Assembly (NCBI RefSeq): GCF_001995215.1
Contig: NZ_MUXN01000009.1
Location: forward strand, 1-64,000
DNA from: Amycolatopsis azurea DSM 43854
Lineage (GTDB): Bacteria; Actinomycetota; Actinomycetes; Mycobacteriales; Pseudonocardiaceae
Direction: 5' to 3'
Length of the DNA stretch: 64,000 bases
In this document: in pieces, positions 33,904 through 42,590 of the stretch
Layout of the letters: each line of letters opens with the position of its first letter
Numbering within the stretch: position 1 is the first letter of the stretch
Notes under the pieces: model-generated
Seen by the model: the letters and a program-made list of their open reading frames with translations, nothing else
What the model was told of the DNA's origin: nothing
Databases searched by the model: none
Program-made: the position numbers and the translations under genes

Positions 33904-34353
33904 TCACGAGTCCAGGGTTTCGGAGACGGCGCGCATGGCACGCCCGACCGCCTTCAGGTCCTCCGGCTCGATCGCGTCGACGAAGTGCTCGCGGACGGTG
34001 CGGAGGTTGTCCGGCGCCGCACGGCGCAGGGTCTCGTGCCCCTCGTCGGTGAGCCGTGCGCGCACGCCTCGACCGTCGTCGGTGGTCGTTTCCCGCTGGA
34101 CCAGGCCGCGGACCTCCAGCCCGTTGACGCGATGCGAGAGCCGGCTCCGCGAGTAGTACGCCGATTTCGCGAGGTCCGCCATGCGCATCGAGCCGCCGGT
34201 GGCTTCGGACAGCCGCACCAGGAGTTCGTACTCCGCCAGGGAAAGCCCGTGCTGCTCGCGCAGCCGCCGGTCGAGCAGGTCGACGAACCGGACGGATCCT
34301 TCGATGAACGCACGCCAGTCGCGCTGCTGGTCGGTGTCGAGCCAGTTGGTCAC
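33904..34353 (-). CDS. MarR-family transcriptional regulator
   Basis: 149 aa. Winged-helix core: EYELLVRLSEATGGSMRMAD, SRSRLSHRVNGLEVRGLVQR, and the wing ETTTDDGRGVRARLTDEGHE, then a dimerisation helix. GTG 34353 is chosen because it gives the normal MarR length and leaves the operator region free; an ATG at 34416 would include the operators inside the coding sequence. Divergent from a cupin gene, with two GTTGA...TCAAC sites between them, so it very probably represses itself and the cupin gene. Confidence 0.88.
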   Translation of the reverse strand: MTNWLDTDQQRDWRAFIEGSVRFVDLLDRRLREQHGLSLAEYELLVRLSEATGGSMRMADLAKSAYYSRSRLSHRVNGLEVRGLVQRETTTDDGRGVRARLTDEGHETLRRAAPDNLRTVREHFVDAIEPEDLKAVGRAMRAVSETLDS

Positions 34354-34369
34354 GGTGCCCACGGTAACA

Positions 34370-34417
34370 GTTGACGCCTTCAACCACTTCGGTCTAGCTT
34401 TGGTTGAAGACTTCAAC
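34370..34417. promoter_or_regulatory. Twin MarR operators
   Basis: Two 15-bp sites share GTTGA...TCAAC: 34370-34384 (imperfect) and 34403-34417 (perfect, GTTGAAG-A-CTTCAAC). Their centres are 33 bp apart, close to three helical turns, and they fill the space between the MarR and cupin start codons. Confidence 0.7.
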
Positions 34418-34432
34418 TAGATGGGGATCGTG

Positions 34433-34891
34433 ATGACGAACGAAGCCTGGGTGATTCAGGAGAAGGACGCGGAGGTCGTCGAGAAGCCCGCGTTGTGGTT
34501 GCTGGCCGACGGCGAGCACACCGGCGGATTCCTCGGCGCGAACCGGCTTTCCTTACCCGCCGGGGAACCCGGCACGAAACCGCACTATCACAAGAAATCC
34601 GCGGAGGCCTTTTACGTGCTCGACGGGGCGCTGCGGATGTTGGTCGGCACCGAGACGGTCACGGTGGAGCGAGGCGGTTACGTGGTGGTCCCGCCGGGTG
34701 TCCGGCACGCCTTCGCCGCGCCGTCGGACATCGCCGCGGACGTCCTCATCACGTTGGCGCCCGGCGTCGAACGGTTCGACTATTTCCGTGTCCTGCCGGA
34801 GATCCTGCGCGGAAACGTCGCGCCGGAAGAGATCGAGCGCATTCACGAACGGTACGACGTCCACTTCGTCGACGCGCCGGAATGGGAGTGA
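34433..34891 (+). CDS. Cupin-domain protein
   Basis: 152 aa single cupin. Motif 1 is PHYHKKSAEAFYVLDGALRM (His, His, Glu ligands) and motif 2 PPGVRHAFAAPSD (His), so a metal-binding site is intact. Related small cupins include quercetinase-like and polyketide-cyclase-associated proteins; the reaction is not predictable. ATG 34433 is preferred over the one at 34421 because GGGGATC precedes it at good spacing. Its promoter overlaps the twin MarR sites. Confidence 0.85.
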   Translation: MTNEAWVIQEKDAEVVEKPALWLLADGEHTGGFLGANRLSLPAGEPGTKPHYHKKSAEAFYVLDGALRMLVGTETVTVERGGYVVVPPGVRHAFAAPSDIAADVLITLAPGVERFDYFRVLPEILRGNVAPEEIERIHERYDVHFVDAPEWE

Positions 34892-34904
34892 CCGGCGCTC
34901 CCGC

Positions 34905-35324
34905 TCAGGTGGAGCGCTGCTGTCGTTCCGCGGTTTCCCGTTGTCCGAGGTGATGGAGCATGACGCCGTGGTTCACGCGGCGGCCGAGGGTGACCGGGTC
35001 GTGTTCGCCCAAAGCGGTCACTGAAGCCTCGACGAGTGCTTGTTGCTGGTGTGCCGCTTCGCGGACGTTGCCGGAGTCGAGCAAAAGGTACGCAAGCAGG
35101 CTTTGGCTGAACAGGGTTTCCGAGTCGGTCGCGCCGAGCGCGCGGGTGCATTCGTCCTTCGCGGCGCGCAGCTCACGTTCGGCCTCGTCCAGGCGGCCGG
35201 CCCGGTGCAGGGCGAAGCCGAGAAGATTCCGTGCCTGCAACGTTTCCCGGTGATCGGCGCCGAACCGGCTCGCGGCGCGAGTGACGGCCTCCTGGCGTGT
35301 CGGGATCGAATCATTCTCCGACAT
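34905..35324 (-). CDS. Tetratricopeptide-repeat protein
   Basis: 139 aa made of about three TPR-like helix pairs of the NB-ARC-associated TPR_10/12 kind: ETLQARNLLGFALHRAGRLD, ETLFSQSLLAYLLLDSGNV, and DPVTLGRRVNHGVMLHHLGQ. No enzymatic or membrane domain. It resembles the isolated repeat domain of the large STAND regulators in this window. Divergent from the SMI1/KNR4 gene across 72 bp containing an 11-bp palindrome (CTCGA-T-TCGAG, 35353-35363). Role unknown; probably protein-protein contacts. Confidence 0.75.
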   Translation of the reverse strand: MSENDSIPTRQEAVTRAASRFGADHRETLQARNLLGFALHRAGRLDEAERELRAAKDECTRALGATDSETLFSQSLLAYLLLDSGNVREAAHQQQALVEASVTALGEHDPVTLGRRVNHGVMLHHLGQRETAERQQRST

Positions 35325-35396
35325 ACTGCCTCCCCTGATGTCGAAATACCCACTCGATTCGAGAGTACCGACATTTTCGACCTCTATCCTTTCGCC

Positions 35397-36044
35397 GTGT
35401 CCACCAGAGAAGGAGCGTCGGCCGACATGATCCGGACGCTGTGGCGGCGGATCGTGGACGTGCTGCGAGAACACGCCCCGGCCACCGCGCGCACGATCCG
35501 CCATCCGGGGCCGGTGGAAGATGTCCGCGCTCTCGAAAGCGTTGTCGGACTTCCTTTTCCGGCGGATCTCGTCGAATGGTGGGCGCTCATGGACGGAATC
35601 GACGATGGATACGATCAGCGAGCCGGGGATCTCGTGCCGAACGGCTTCGTACCCCTTTCGGTCACGCGAGCTCGCGAGGAATACGAGCGGCTCACCGAGT
35701 CGACCGCCACGGATCCGACGTGCTGCGGTCCGGACCGGACGCATCGGAACCGGGCAGGCGACGACGGCGGGCCGTTCTGTTCGGCGATGGTTCCCTTCTG
35801 CCGCGACCTGACCGGCGCCGTCTTGTGCGTTGACCTGCGCGATGGTGACGACCACGGCATGCTCGTGACGATGGCGCCCGGGGACGGTTTCGGCGCGACC
35901 CACTGGGGCAGCGTGACCGAGATGCTCGCCGAGATCGCCGAACGGCTCGAGGCGTATGCGCGCGGAGCCGAACTTCCCTACGGGGAGAAGCATCCGACGG
36001 TCGACCCTGAGGGAAAGATCCACTGGACCGAGTCGGCGGGCTAG
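35397..36044 (+). CDS. SMI1/KNR4-family protein
   Basis: 215 aa. Core SMI1/KNR4 (SUKH) features: an early helix ALESVVGLPFPADLVEWWAL, then DGGPFCSAMVPFCRDLTGAV and LVTMAPGDGFGATHWGSVTE. SUKH proteins often serve as immunity proteins in polymorphic-toxin systems, but no toxin gene is adjacent. GTG 35397 is preceded by TATCCT as a possible -10, giving a near-leaderless start; ATG 35427 is an alternative. Its TAG overlaps the stop of the converging gene in a shared CTAG. Confidence 0.8.
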   Translation: MSTREGASADMIRTLWRRIVDVLREHAPATARTIRHPGPVEDVRALESVVGLPFPADLVEWWALMDGIDDGYDQRAGDLVPNGFVPLSVTRAREEYERLTESTATDPTCCGPDRTHRNRAGDDGGPFCSAMVPFCRDLTGAVLCVDLRDGDDHGMLVTMAPGDGFGATHWGSVTEMLAEIAERLEAYARGAELPYGEKHPTVDPEGKIHWTESAG

Positions 36045-38473
36045 GAGGCGTTGAGGCGGTCAGCCAGCTTCTCGCGGAGCTTGCTGCCTTCGGACCGGCC
36101 GAGCCGGTCGCAGAGGCCCAGTGCGCGTTCCCGGTCGTCGCGGGCCGACGCCGCGTCGCCCATCTCCTCGGCCACGGCGGCCCTGTCGCAGAGCGTGTCG
36201 ATCTGGGCCTGCGTCAGCCCGATGCGTTCGTAGACCTCTTCGGCCTCGGTCAGGCGGCGGCGCGCGTTCGCATGGTCGCCCTGGCGGCGCAGGAACTTCC
36301 CGGATTCCTGGAGCGCGCGGGCCTGGCCCATCCCCGCGCCGTGGCGGCGGAACAGGTCGAGTGCCGTCTCGCAGTGGGAGAGCGCCCGGTCGATCGAGTC
36401 CAGCGCGGCCAGGTTCTGGGCCGAGCGCAGCAGGACGTACGCGTAGTTGGTGTCGTCCACCGGAGTGCGCGAGCCGCCGTGTTCCTGCGCGAAGTAGCGG
36501 ACACACGCGTCGAACTCTTCGGCGGCGTCGTCGAACCGGCCGTTCCGGTACCAGTACGAGGCCCGCATCGTCCGCGCCACGTGGACCCCGAGCGGGTAGC
36601 CCGCTTCTTCGAACAGGCGCGCCGCCTCGTCGAACAGCTCGGGCGACGTGGCGAGACTGGTGTCGCGGGCGTGGGCGCTGGTCACGTACACCCGGGCCCA
36701 GCCCTGCTCGCGGCGATCGTCCGCCTCCTCTGCGGCGGCCCAGGCCCGCCGGGCCGTCTCGACGGACTCTTCCGCCTGATCGCACAGCGAAGCCTGCACC
36801 CAGGCCAGATAGTTCAGATGGACGGCCTCGTCCCGCTTGCTGCCGATCGCGACGGCCGAGTCCACGGCGAGCGCGAACACGGCGTACCAGGTGCTCGCCG
36901 TCCCGCCGATCTCCGAGTACCAGTGCATGGACTCGGCCAGGTCGAGGACCGGCCGGTGATCGCCCCGGGCGGCGAGGCTCTCGACCGCGGCGAGCCAGTT
37001 CTTCAGCTCGACCTCCAGCCATCGGCCCGCTCTGGAGTGATCGTCGAACGACGGCGTGGCGGCCGGGAGCGGGCTGACCCCGTCGGTCGGATGGAAGTAG
37101 CGCCCCGCCGCGGTCGCGGTGCGCACCAGCCAGCAGGCCAGCCGGTTCTCCGCGGCCTCGACGACTTCGGGTGCTTCTTCCCGGGCGAGCCGTTCGGTCG
37201 CGAAAACCCGCAGGAGATCGTGGAACTGGTACCGACCGTTCTCCGGCGACGTCTGGAGCAGGCTCGCGTCGGCCAGTTCCTCCAGGAAGACGGCGGCCTC
37301 GTCCTCGTCGGAGGCTTCGACGAGCGTCATCGCGGCCCCGACGGAGAAGTCCGCGGCCGGGACGAGCGAAAGCCGCCGGAACACCGCGGCGGCGTTGGGG
37401 CTGAGCTGGCGGTACGAAAGTTCGAACACGCTGCGCACGTCGAGATCGCCGGCGGTCAGCGTGGTCAGCCGCCTGCTGCGGTCGCGGAGCTGATCCACCA
37501 GGCGCGTCAGCGGCCAGGTGGGACGGCTCGCCAGCCGGTTGCCCGCGATCCGCAGCGCCAGCGGTAGCCGCCCGCACAGCTCGACCAGTTCGAGCGCCGC
37601 CTGCCGTTCCCGTGCGACCCGGCTCGCTCCGACGATGGCCGACAGCAGGACGAGCGCGTCGTCCTCGCCGAAGACGTCGACGGGGAGACGGCTCGCTCCT
37701 TCGAGCCCCACCAGCATCTGACGGCCGGTGATCAGGGTGAGGCAGCGGGGCCCGCCGACCAGCAGCGGGCGGACCTGGGCTTCGTCGGCCGCGTCGTCCA
37801 GCACGATCAGGGTGGCCCGGTCCTGGAGGAGGGAGCGGCACAGACTCGCCCGGTCCTCCGGATCGGCGGGGATGCGGACGGCGTCGATGCCCAGCGAGCG
37901 CAGGATCAGGTGCAGCACGTCCGCCGGATTCGTCGCTTCGGCGGACATCCCGCGCAGCTTCAGGAAAAGCCTGCCGTCGGGGAAGTCGACGGCGAGATTG
38001 TGCGCCGCGCGGACGGCGAGCGTCGTCTTGCCGGTACCGGGAGGTCCGCTCAGGATCGCGACCCGGCCCGACCGGCGGCGGCCGTCGCGCAGATCGGCGG
38101 CAAGGGCGCGCAACGCGTCGAGATCGCGTTCGCGTCCGGTGAGGTCGTCGACGTCCGCAGGCAGGACGCCGATCAGCGGTGACCCGTAGATCCCGAGGGG
38201 CGCGGGCGCGGCGACCGGCCGGGCGCGTCCCTGCCTCGCGGCCTTTTGCAGGGTGGTCAGCTCTTCGTCGGTCAGGGACAGCGACGCGGCGAGAGCTTCG
38301 ATCGTCCGCCGCTGGGGACTCTTGGCGACCCCTCGCTCCATGTCGCTGATGGCCCGGACACTCACCCCGGACCCTTCGGCGAGTTCTTCCTGCGTGAGGT
38401 TCGCACGAACGCGGTGACCCTTCAGCAGCGACTTGAACGTCGTGGTCGCCCGTCCCGAGGCGGCGTTCGTCAT
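36041..38473 (-). CDS. HTH-STAND (NB-ARC)-TPR regulator
   Basis: 810 aa. N-terminal Xre-type HTH (LTQEELAEGSGVSVRAISDM, about residues 25-75), then a STAND ATPase with Walker A GPPGTGKTT near residue 143 and Walker B LIVLDDAADEAQ, a winged-helix region, and about 350 residues of TPR-like repeats. This is the AfsR/MalT-type signal-sensing switch: ATP-driven oligomerisation controlled by a repeat sensor. ATG 38473. There is no SARP domain, so the HTH is the DNA reader. It may act on local promoters or on secondary metabolism. Not part of an operon. Confidence 0.88.
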   Translation of the reverse strand: MTNAASGRATTTFKSLLKGHRVRANLTQEELAEGSGVSVRAISDMERGVAKSPQRRTIEALAASLSLTDEELTTLQKAARQGRARPVAAPAPLGIYGSPLIGVLPADVDDLTGRERDLDALRALAADLRDGRRRSGRVAILSGPPGTGKTTLAVRAAHNLAVDFPDGRLFLKLRGMSAEATNPADVLHLILRSLGIDAVRIPADPEDRASLCRSLLQDRATLIVLDDAADEAQVRPLLVGGPRCLTLITGRQMLVGLEGASRLPVDVFGEDDALVLLSAIVGASRVARERQAALELVELCGRLPLALRIAGNRLASRPTWPLTRLVDQLRDRSRRLTTLTAGDLDVRSVFELSYRQLSPNAAAVFRRLSLVPAADFSVGAAMTLVEASDEDEAAVFLEELADASLLQTSPENGRYQFHDLLRVFATERLAREEAPEVVEAAENRLACWLVRTATAAGRYFHPTDGVSPLPAATPSFDDHSRAGRWLEVELKNWLAAVESLAARGDHRPVLDLAESMHWYSEIGGTASTWYAVFALAVDSAVAIGSKRDEAVHLNYLAWVQASLCDQAEESVETARRAWAAAEEADDRREQGWARVYVTSAHARDTSLATSPELFDEAARLFEEAGYPLGVHVARTMRASYWYRNGRFDDAAEEFDACVRYFAQEHGGSRTPVDDTNYAYVLLRSAQNLAALDSIDRALSHCETALDLFRRHGAGMGQARALQESGKFLRRQGDHANARRRLTEAEEVYERIGLTQAQIDTLCDRAAVAEEMGDAASARDDRERALGLCDRLGRSEGSKLREKLADRLNAS

Positions 38474-38519
38474 GGGGCGAATTATCCACGTTCGGCGGGA
38501 TCGCCTCCGATGACAGCGA

Positions 38520-39497
38520 TCACTCCGGCGAGGTCTCGTAGCGGGTGGTGATCGCGATGGCGCGCTCGTGCAGGGAAGCACGCAACCACTGCGGCGACAG
38601 GGCTTCCGCGTCGGTGGCGAGCTGCCACAACGCCCATTCGGCGTGCCGGGCGTCCTGGAAGGTCACCTCCATCCGCAGCCACTCGTCCGCGTCGGTTTCC
38701 TCGGTGAGGACGGCCAGCGCGGTGCCCACCAGCTCTTCCCGCCGCGCCGGGCGCACCCGTGCCAGCACGGCGACCTGGTCGCCGCCGGTCCGGAACCGGG
38801 TGCTGCGCTCCTGCCAGGCGCGGTCGAGGTCGACCCGGTCCGCCCGGTGCGCGGGTTCGGGGAGTTCCTCGGCGGCCCGCAGCCGGGAGAGCCGGTAGGT
38901 GCGGTCTTCGCCGGCCCTCGTGGCCAGCAGATAACCCTGATCGCGGACGGTGACCAGGCCGATCGGGTCCACCGTGCGCCATTGCGGTTTCCGGCCCGCG
39001 GCCGCGTAGTGGATGCGCAGCTTGTGCCCGGCGAACACCGCGCGCCGGACCTCGGCCACGATCGCGTCGGGCACCTCCTCGGCGGCCACCCGGCGCGCGA
39101 GGAGGTCGGTCTCCGGGTCGACGAGCAGGCGCCGGGCCGCGCCCGCCGCGGTGTCACGCTGGGTTTCGGGCAGGGCGTCGACCACCTTGAGCATGGCGGA
39201 GGCGAGCGCCGAACCGAGGCCGAACGCCTGCGCGCCGCGCCGCGACCCGGCGATCAGCAGGGCGAGCGCCTCGTCGTGGTTCAGCCCGGTCAGCTCGGTC
39301 TGAAAACCGGGTAGCAGAGCGAAACCGCCGTGCCTGCCGCGTTCGGCGTAGACCGGGACGCCCGCCGCGGACAGCGCCTCGATGTCGCGCAGCACGGTGC
39401 GGGTGGAGACCTCCAGCTCGCGCGCCAGCGTCGCCGCGGACAGCCGGCCGCGGTGGCGCAGCAGCAACACCAGGGAGACCAGCCGGTCGGCGCGCAT
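38520..39497 (-). CDS. WYL-domain transcriptional regulator (YafY type)
   Basis: 325 aa. N-terminal HTH_11 (RGRLSAATLARELEVSTRTV, then LRDIEALSAAGVPVYAERGR), central WYL domain (LRIHYAAAGRKPQWRTVDPI ... GYLLATRAGEDRTYRLSRL) and a C-terminal WCX-like extension. WYL domains bind nucleotides or other ligands. ATG 39497. A perfect 12-bp-arm palindrome lies 16 bp upstream, shared with the divergent NTF2-like gene, so it probably represses that gene and itself. Confidence 0.92.
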   Translation of the reverse strand: MRADRLVSLVLLLRHRGRLSAATLARELEVSTRTVLRDIEALSAAGVPVYAERGRHGGFALLPGFQTELTGLNHDEALALLIAGSRRGAQAFGLGSALASAMLKVVDALPETQRDTAAGAARRLLVDPETDLLARRVAAEEVPDAIVAEVRRAVFAGHKLRIHYAAAGRKPQWRTVDPIGLVTVRDQGYLLATRAGEDRTYRLSRLRAAEELPEPAHRADRVDLDRAWQERSTRFRTGGDQVAVLARVRPARREELVGTALAVLTEETDADEWLRMEVTFQDARHAEWALWQLATDAEALSPQWLRASLHERAIAITTRYETSPE

Positions 39498-39512
39498 GCG
39501 AAAACTCTAACG

Positions 39513-39541
39513 GAATACACGACACAGGATGTCGTGTATTC
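39513..39541. promoter_or_regulatory. Perfect operator palindrome for the WYL regulator
   Basis: GAATACACGACA (39513-39524), spacer CAGGA, and the exact complement (39530-39541). It sits between the divergent WYL and NTF2-like genes, 19 bp from the latter's ATG, where bound protein would block both promoters. Confidence 0.75.
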
Positions 39542-39559
39542 GCTGCGAAGCTGCTCCCC

Positions 39560-39913
39560 ATGACAAGCAGGACTGTGGCCACCGAGCCGAACGATCTGGG
39601 CAGGTTCTTCATCGAACGCGGCAACGCGGGTGAAGTCGAGGGGCTCGTGGCGTTGTACGAACCGGACGCCGTGCTGGCGTTCCCGCCGGGCAACCTCGCG
39701 ACCGGGCACGCGGAGATCCGCAAGGTGTACGAGGAGTTCGTCGCGGCCGCGCCGGAACTCCTGCCGGGCAGGCAGCATCCGGCACTGGTGAGCGGGGATC
39801 TGGCGCTCACGGCGTCCACCCTGACCACCGGCGAGATGACCGTCGAGGTCGCCCGTCGTCAGCCGGACGGGTCCTGGCTCTGGGCCCTGGACCAGCCGGT
39901 GTTCGTGCCGTAA
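39560..39913 (+). CDS. NTF2/SnoaL-like protein
   Basis: 117 aa cone-shaped NTF2-like fold: helices LGRFFIERGNAGEVEGLVAL, then YEPDAVLAFPPGNLATGHAE and strands GDLALTASTLTTGEM, VARRQPDGSWLWALD. This matches the DUF4440/SnoaL-like families, which include steroid isomerases, dehydratases and orphan stress proteins. Under probable control of the divergent WYL regulator. Ends at a strong bidirectional hairpin. Confidence 0.85.
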   Translation: MTSRTVATEPNDLGRFFIERGNAGEVEGLVALYEPDAVLAFPPGNLATGHAEIRKVYEEFVAAAPELLPGRQHPALVSGDLALTASTLTTGEMTVEVARRQPDGSWLWALDQPVFVP

Positions 39914-39920
39914 TCGGGCG

Positions 39921-39958
39921 GTTCGCCGGTGACGGGCGCGAACCCGTCACCGGCGAAC
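39921..39958. terminator. Bidirectional hairpin terminator
   Basis: Perfect 16-bp stem, GTTCGCCGGTGACGGG / CCCGTCACCGGCGAAC, with a 6-base loop, between the NTF2-like gene and the converging secreted-protein gene (4 bp from its stop). Confidence 0.85.
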
Positions 39959-39962
39959 GGCG

Positions 39963-40892
39963 TCAGACCGTGCAGTTCCTCGACGTACCGGTGTTCACCT
40001 TGGCCCCGGTGAACTCCTCGATGATCGCGATGTTCTCCGGCGCGTAGTTCTTGGCGACTATCTTGGCCACGTCCGCGCTGCCGAGTTTGGCCGCGTAGGG
40101 CTCGGATTGATCCAGCCAGTACGCGGCGCGGAGAAACTCCACGAGCACGAATTCACGCAATTCCGGCTGGCCCTTGATCTTGGCCCAGTAATCGGGATAC
40201 TTCGCCTTGGCGACCCGCAGATAGAGCTGGAGATAGCGGATGTTCGTGGCGACGATGTCCCTGGCGTTGCTCGCGCCGACTCCTTGGATGAACTCGGCGA
40301 CGACGGACGCCGCGGGCAATCCCATGAGTCCCGCGTTGAGTTCCGCGATGACTCCTTGGATTTTGTACGACCCCTGCTGCTGGTCCCGCAGATAGATGTC
40401 GTCCATCGACTTGGTGAGATTGTCCGTGATCAGCGGCAGAATCTCGCGGCGGGCGAATCCGCCGTGGATCGGGACCTTCATCGCCTTGCGGGAGGCGTTG
40501 ATCCACGCCGAGACGTACACGTCCCACGAGGTTCTCGAAGGATCCAGGTCCCACATGTGGGTTTCCTCGTGGATCGCCACCATCAGGGACTCGGCGAGCC
40601 CGTTGAAACTGGTCTTGGTGACGAACTGGCTGAAGTACTTGTCCTTGGCCTGGGCGATCGCGAGGCCCTCGCCGCTGGGCCATCGCCGTTTGTACACACC
40701 TTGGATCGTCTGCAACCACTTCGAAGACGTGAAAGCGGCCTTTATGTCACTTACATCGGCTTTCGGCTGCGAAGGCTCTTCATAACATATGGGAGCCAGT
40801 ACTTTCGTCGTGTCCTGGGCGGACGCGGGGGCGGTCAATTGAGTGAGGGACAGAGCGAGGCATGCGGTCAGTACGGTAATACGATTGCGCAT
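39963..40892 (-). CDS. Secreted HExxH-motif protein (putative metallopeptidase)
   Basis: 309 aa. Signal peptide of about 25 residues ending APASAQ. The mature protein is mostly helical with no recognised family. A zinc-peptidase motif HEETH occupies residues 108-112 within LMVAIHEETHMWDLD, and a later helix VIAELNAGLMG offers a Glu that could be the third ligand. Two mature Cys residues (near the N-terminus and third from the end) could link the chain ends. ATG 40892. The codon use is less GC-biased than neighbours (for example ATT, AAA). Protease activity is inference from the motif. Confidence 0.65.
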   Translation of the reverse strand: MRNRITVLTACLALSLTQLTAPASAQDTTKVLAPICYEEPSQPKADVSDIKAAFTSSKWLQTIQGVYKRRWPSGEGLAIAQAKDKYFSQFVTKTSFNGLAESLMVAIHEETHMWDLDPSRTSWDVYVSAWINASRKAMKVPIHGGFARREILPLITDNLTKSMDDIYLRDQQQGSYKIQGVIAELNAGLMGLPAASVVAEFIQGVGASNARDIVATNIRYLQLYLRVAKAKYPDYWAKIKGQPELREFVLVEFLRAAYWLDQSEPYAAKLGSADVAKIVAKNYAPENIAIIEEFTGAKVNTGTSRNCTV

Positions 40893-40995
40893 AGGGACCT
40901 CGGTTCACGGTAGGGGTTTTCCGTGGGTCGGAACGCAGTGTCCCCTGATCGTCACCGTTTCCTCAATGATCCAGCCCGTACTGCGGCTGGACAGG

Positions 40996-42438
40996 CTAGG
41001 AATTATGGCGGCGAACGGCCGAATCGTCAGTGGTGTTCCCGCCGTTTCCGGCCAGCCGGGATCGGCGCATGCCGTAGCCGAAGTAAATGAGCAGGCCGAG
41101 CGCCATCCAGCCGCCGAAGACGATCCAAGTGGCGCCGTCGAGACTGAGCATCATGTAGCCGCAGCACAGCACCCCGAGGATCGGCGTGACAGGGGAGAAC
41201 GGCACGCGGAACGAGCGCGGCGCTTCCGGCTGACGACGTCGCAGCAGCAGGACGGCGATGTTCACCAGCCCGAAGGCGAACAGAGTGCCGATGCTCGTGG
41301 CGTCGGCCAGTTTCCCGAGCGGGATGAACGCGGCCAGCGTCGCGACGAAACCGGAGACCACCAGGGTGTTGATCCGCGGGGTGCCGGTCTTGGCGTCCAC
41401 TTTGGACAGCGCCGCCGGGACCATGCCGTCACGGGACATCGAGAACAGGATGCGCGTCTGCCCGTAGAGGACGGTCAGCACCACGCTCGAGATCGCCACG
41501 ATCGCGCCGACGGCGAGCAGCGCCGCCCACAGCGGGTTGTCGGACACGGCGCCGAGCACGTGCGAGAGCGCGGCTTCCTGGCCGTCGAACTCCTGCCACG
41601 GCAGCGCGCCGACGGCGGCGACGGCGACCAGGCAGTACAGCACGGTGACGATGGCGAGCGAGAGCAGGATCGCCCGCGGCAGGTCCCGCTGCGGGTTCTT
41701 CGCCTCCTCGCCCGCGGTGGAGGCCGCGTCGAACCCGATGTAGGAGAAGAACAGTTTCGCGCCGCCGGCACTCAGCCCGGCCAGGCCGAGCGGCAGGAAC
41801 GGGGTGAAGTTCGCCGCGCGGACGGCGGTGAACGCGATCGCGCAGAACAGCACCAGTGTGCCGATCTTGATCACGACCATGATCGCGTTGGCCCGCGCGC
41901 TCTCCTTCGCGCCGGAGAGCAGCAGGACCATGGCGAGCAGGACCACGACGATGGCCGGGACGTTGACGATCCCGCCCGAACCCGGCGGCTGGCTCAACGC
42001 GTCGGGGATGGCGAAACCGAACGTCAGCCGCAGCAGCTCGTTGAGATACTGCCCCCAGCCGACGGCGACCGACGCCACCGAGACGCCGTATTCGAGCACC
42101 AGGCACCAGCCGCAGACCCAGGCGACCAGCTCGCCGAGGGTGGCGTACGCGTAGGAGTAGGACGAACCGGACACCGGGATCATCCCGGCGAGTTCGGCGT
42201 ACGAAAGCGCCGAGAACAGCGCGGTGACGCCGGCGAGCACGAACGACAGCACGACCGCGGGGCCCGCCACGGGGACCGCTTCGCCGAGCACGACGAAGAT
42301 CCCGCTGCCCAGCGTCGCGCCGATGCTGAGCATGGTCAGCTGGCTGAGACCGAGGGAGCGCTTCAGCGTGCCGTGATCGCTCTCGGCGATCAGGTCGGCG
42401 ACCGGTTTCCGCCGCACCGCCGCGGCTCGCAGATTCAT
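40996..42438 (-). CDS. APC-family amino acid permease
   Basis: 480 aa with 12-13 transmembrane helices. The APC signature is present: LSIGATLGSGIFVVLGEAVP in helix 1 (unwound G-S-G site), then FVLAGVTALFSALSYAELAG and SGSSYSYAYATLGE. The basic N-terminal leader (RRKPVADLIAESDHGTLKRS) and length match the cationic amino-acid transporter (CAT/YfnA) subgroup. ATG 42438. Runs in the same direction as the secreted HExxH gene, 103 bp apart; a separate transcript is likely. Confidence 0.9.
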   Translation of the reverse strand: MNLRAAAVRRKPVADLIAESDHGTLKRSLGLSQLTMLSIGATLGSGIFVVLGEAVPVAGPAVVLSFVLAGVTALFSALSYAELAGMIPVSGSSYSYAYATLGELVAWVCGWCLVLEYGVSVASVAVGWGQYLNELLRLTFGFAIPDALSQPPGSGGIVNVPAIVVVLLAMVLLLSGAKESARANAIMVVIKIGTLVLFCAIAFTAVRAANFTPFLPLGLAGLSAGGAKLFFSYIGFDAASTAGEEAKNPQRDLPRAILLSLAIVTVLYCLVAVAAVGALPWQEFDGQEAALSHVLGAVSDNPLWAALLAVGAIVAISSVVLTVLYGQTRILFSMSRDGMVPAALSKVDAKTGTPRINTLVVSGFVATLAAFIPLGKLADATSIGTLFAFGLVNIAVLLLRRRQPEAPRSFRVPFSPVTPILGVLCCGYMMLSLDGATWIVFGGWMALGLLIYFGYGMRRSRLAGNGGNTTDDSAVRRHNS

Positions 42439-42486
42439 GCCGACGACCGTATCTGCCGCCCCGCGTGCCCTCCGCAGGGTGGCCTG

Positions 42487-42551
42487 GAGGGTGTCGCGAA
42501 AGCCACTTTCAGGACATCAGATGTCCTGAAAGTGGCTTTCGCGACACCCTC
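42487..42551. repeat. 65-bp perfect palindrome
   Basis: Two exact 32-bp arms (42487-42518, 42520-42551) around a single base. The core GTGGCTTTCGCGACACCC is found again at 43238-43255. A one-base loop cannot form a normal RNA hairpin tip, so at least two to four pairs must open; DNA cruciform is possible. Confidence 0.9.
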
Positions 42552-42590
42552 GACCCGCGGCCGGGCCGAGGGGCGGCGAGGGATGAGCGG

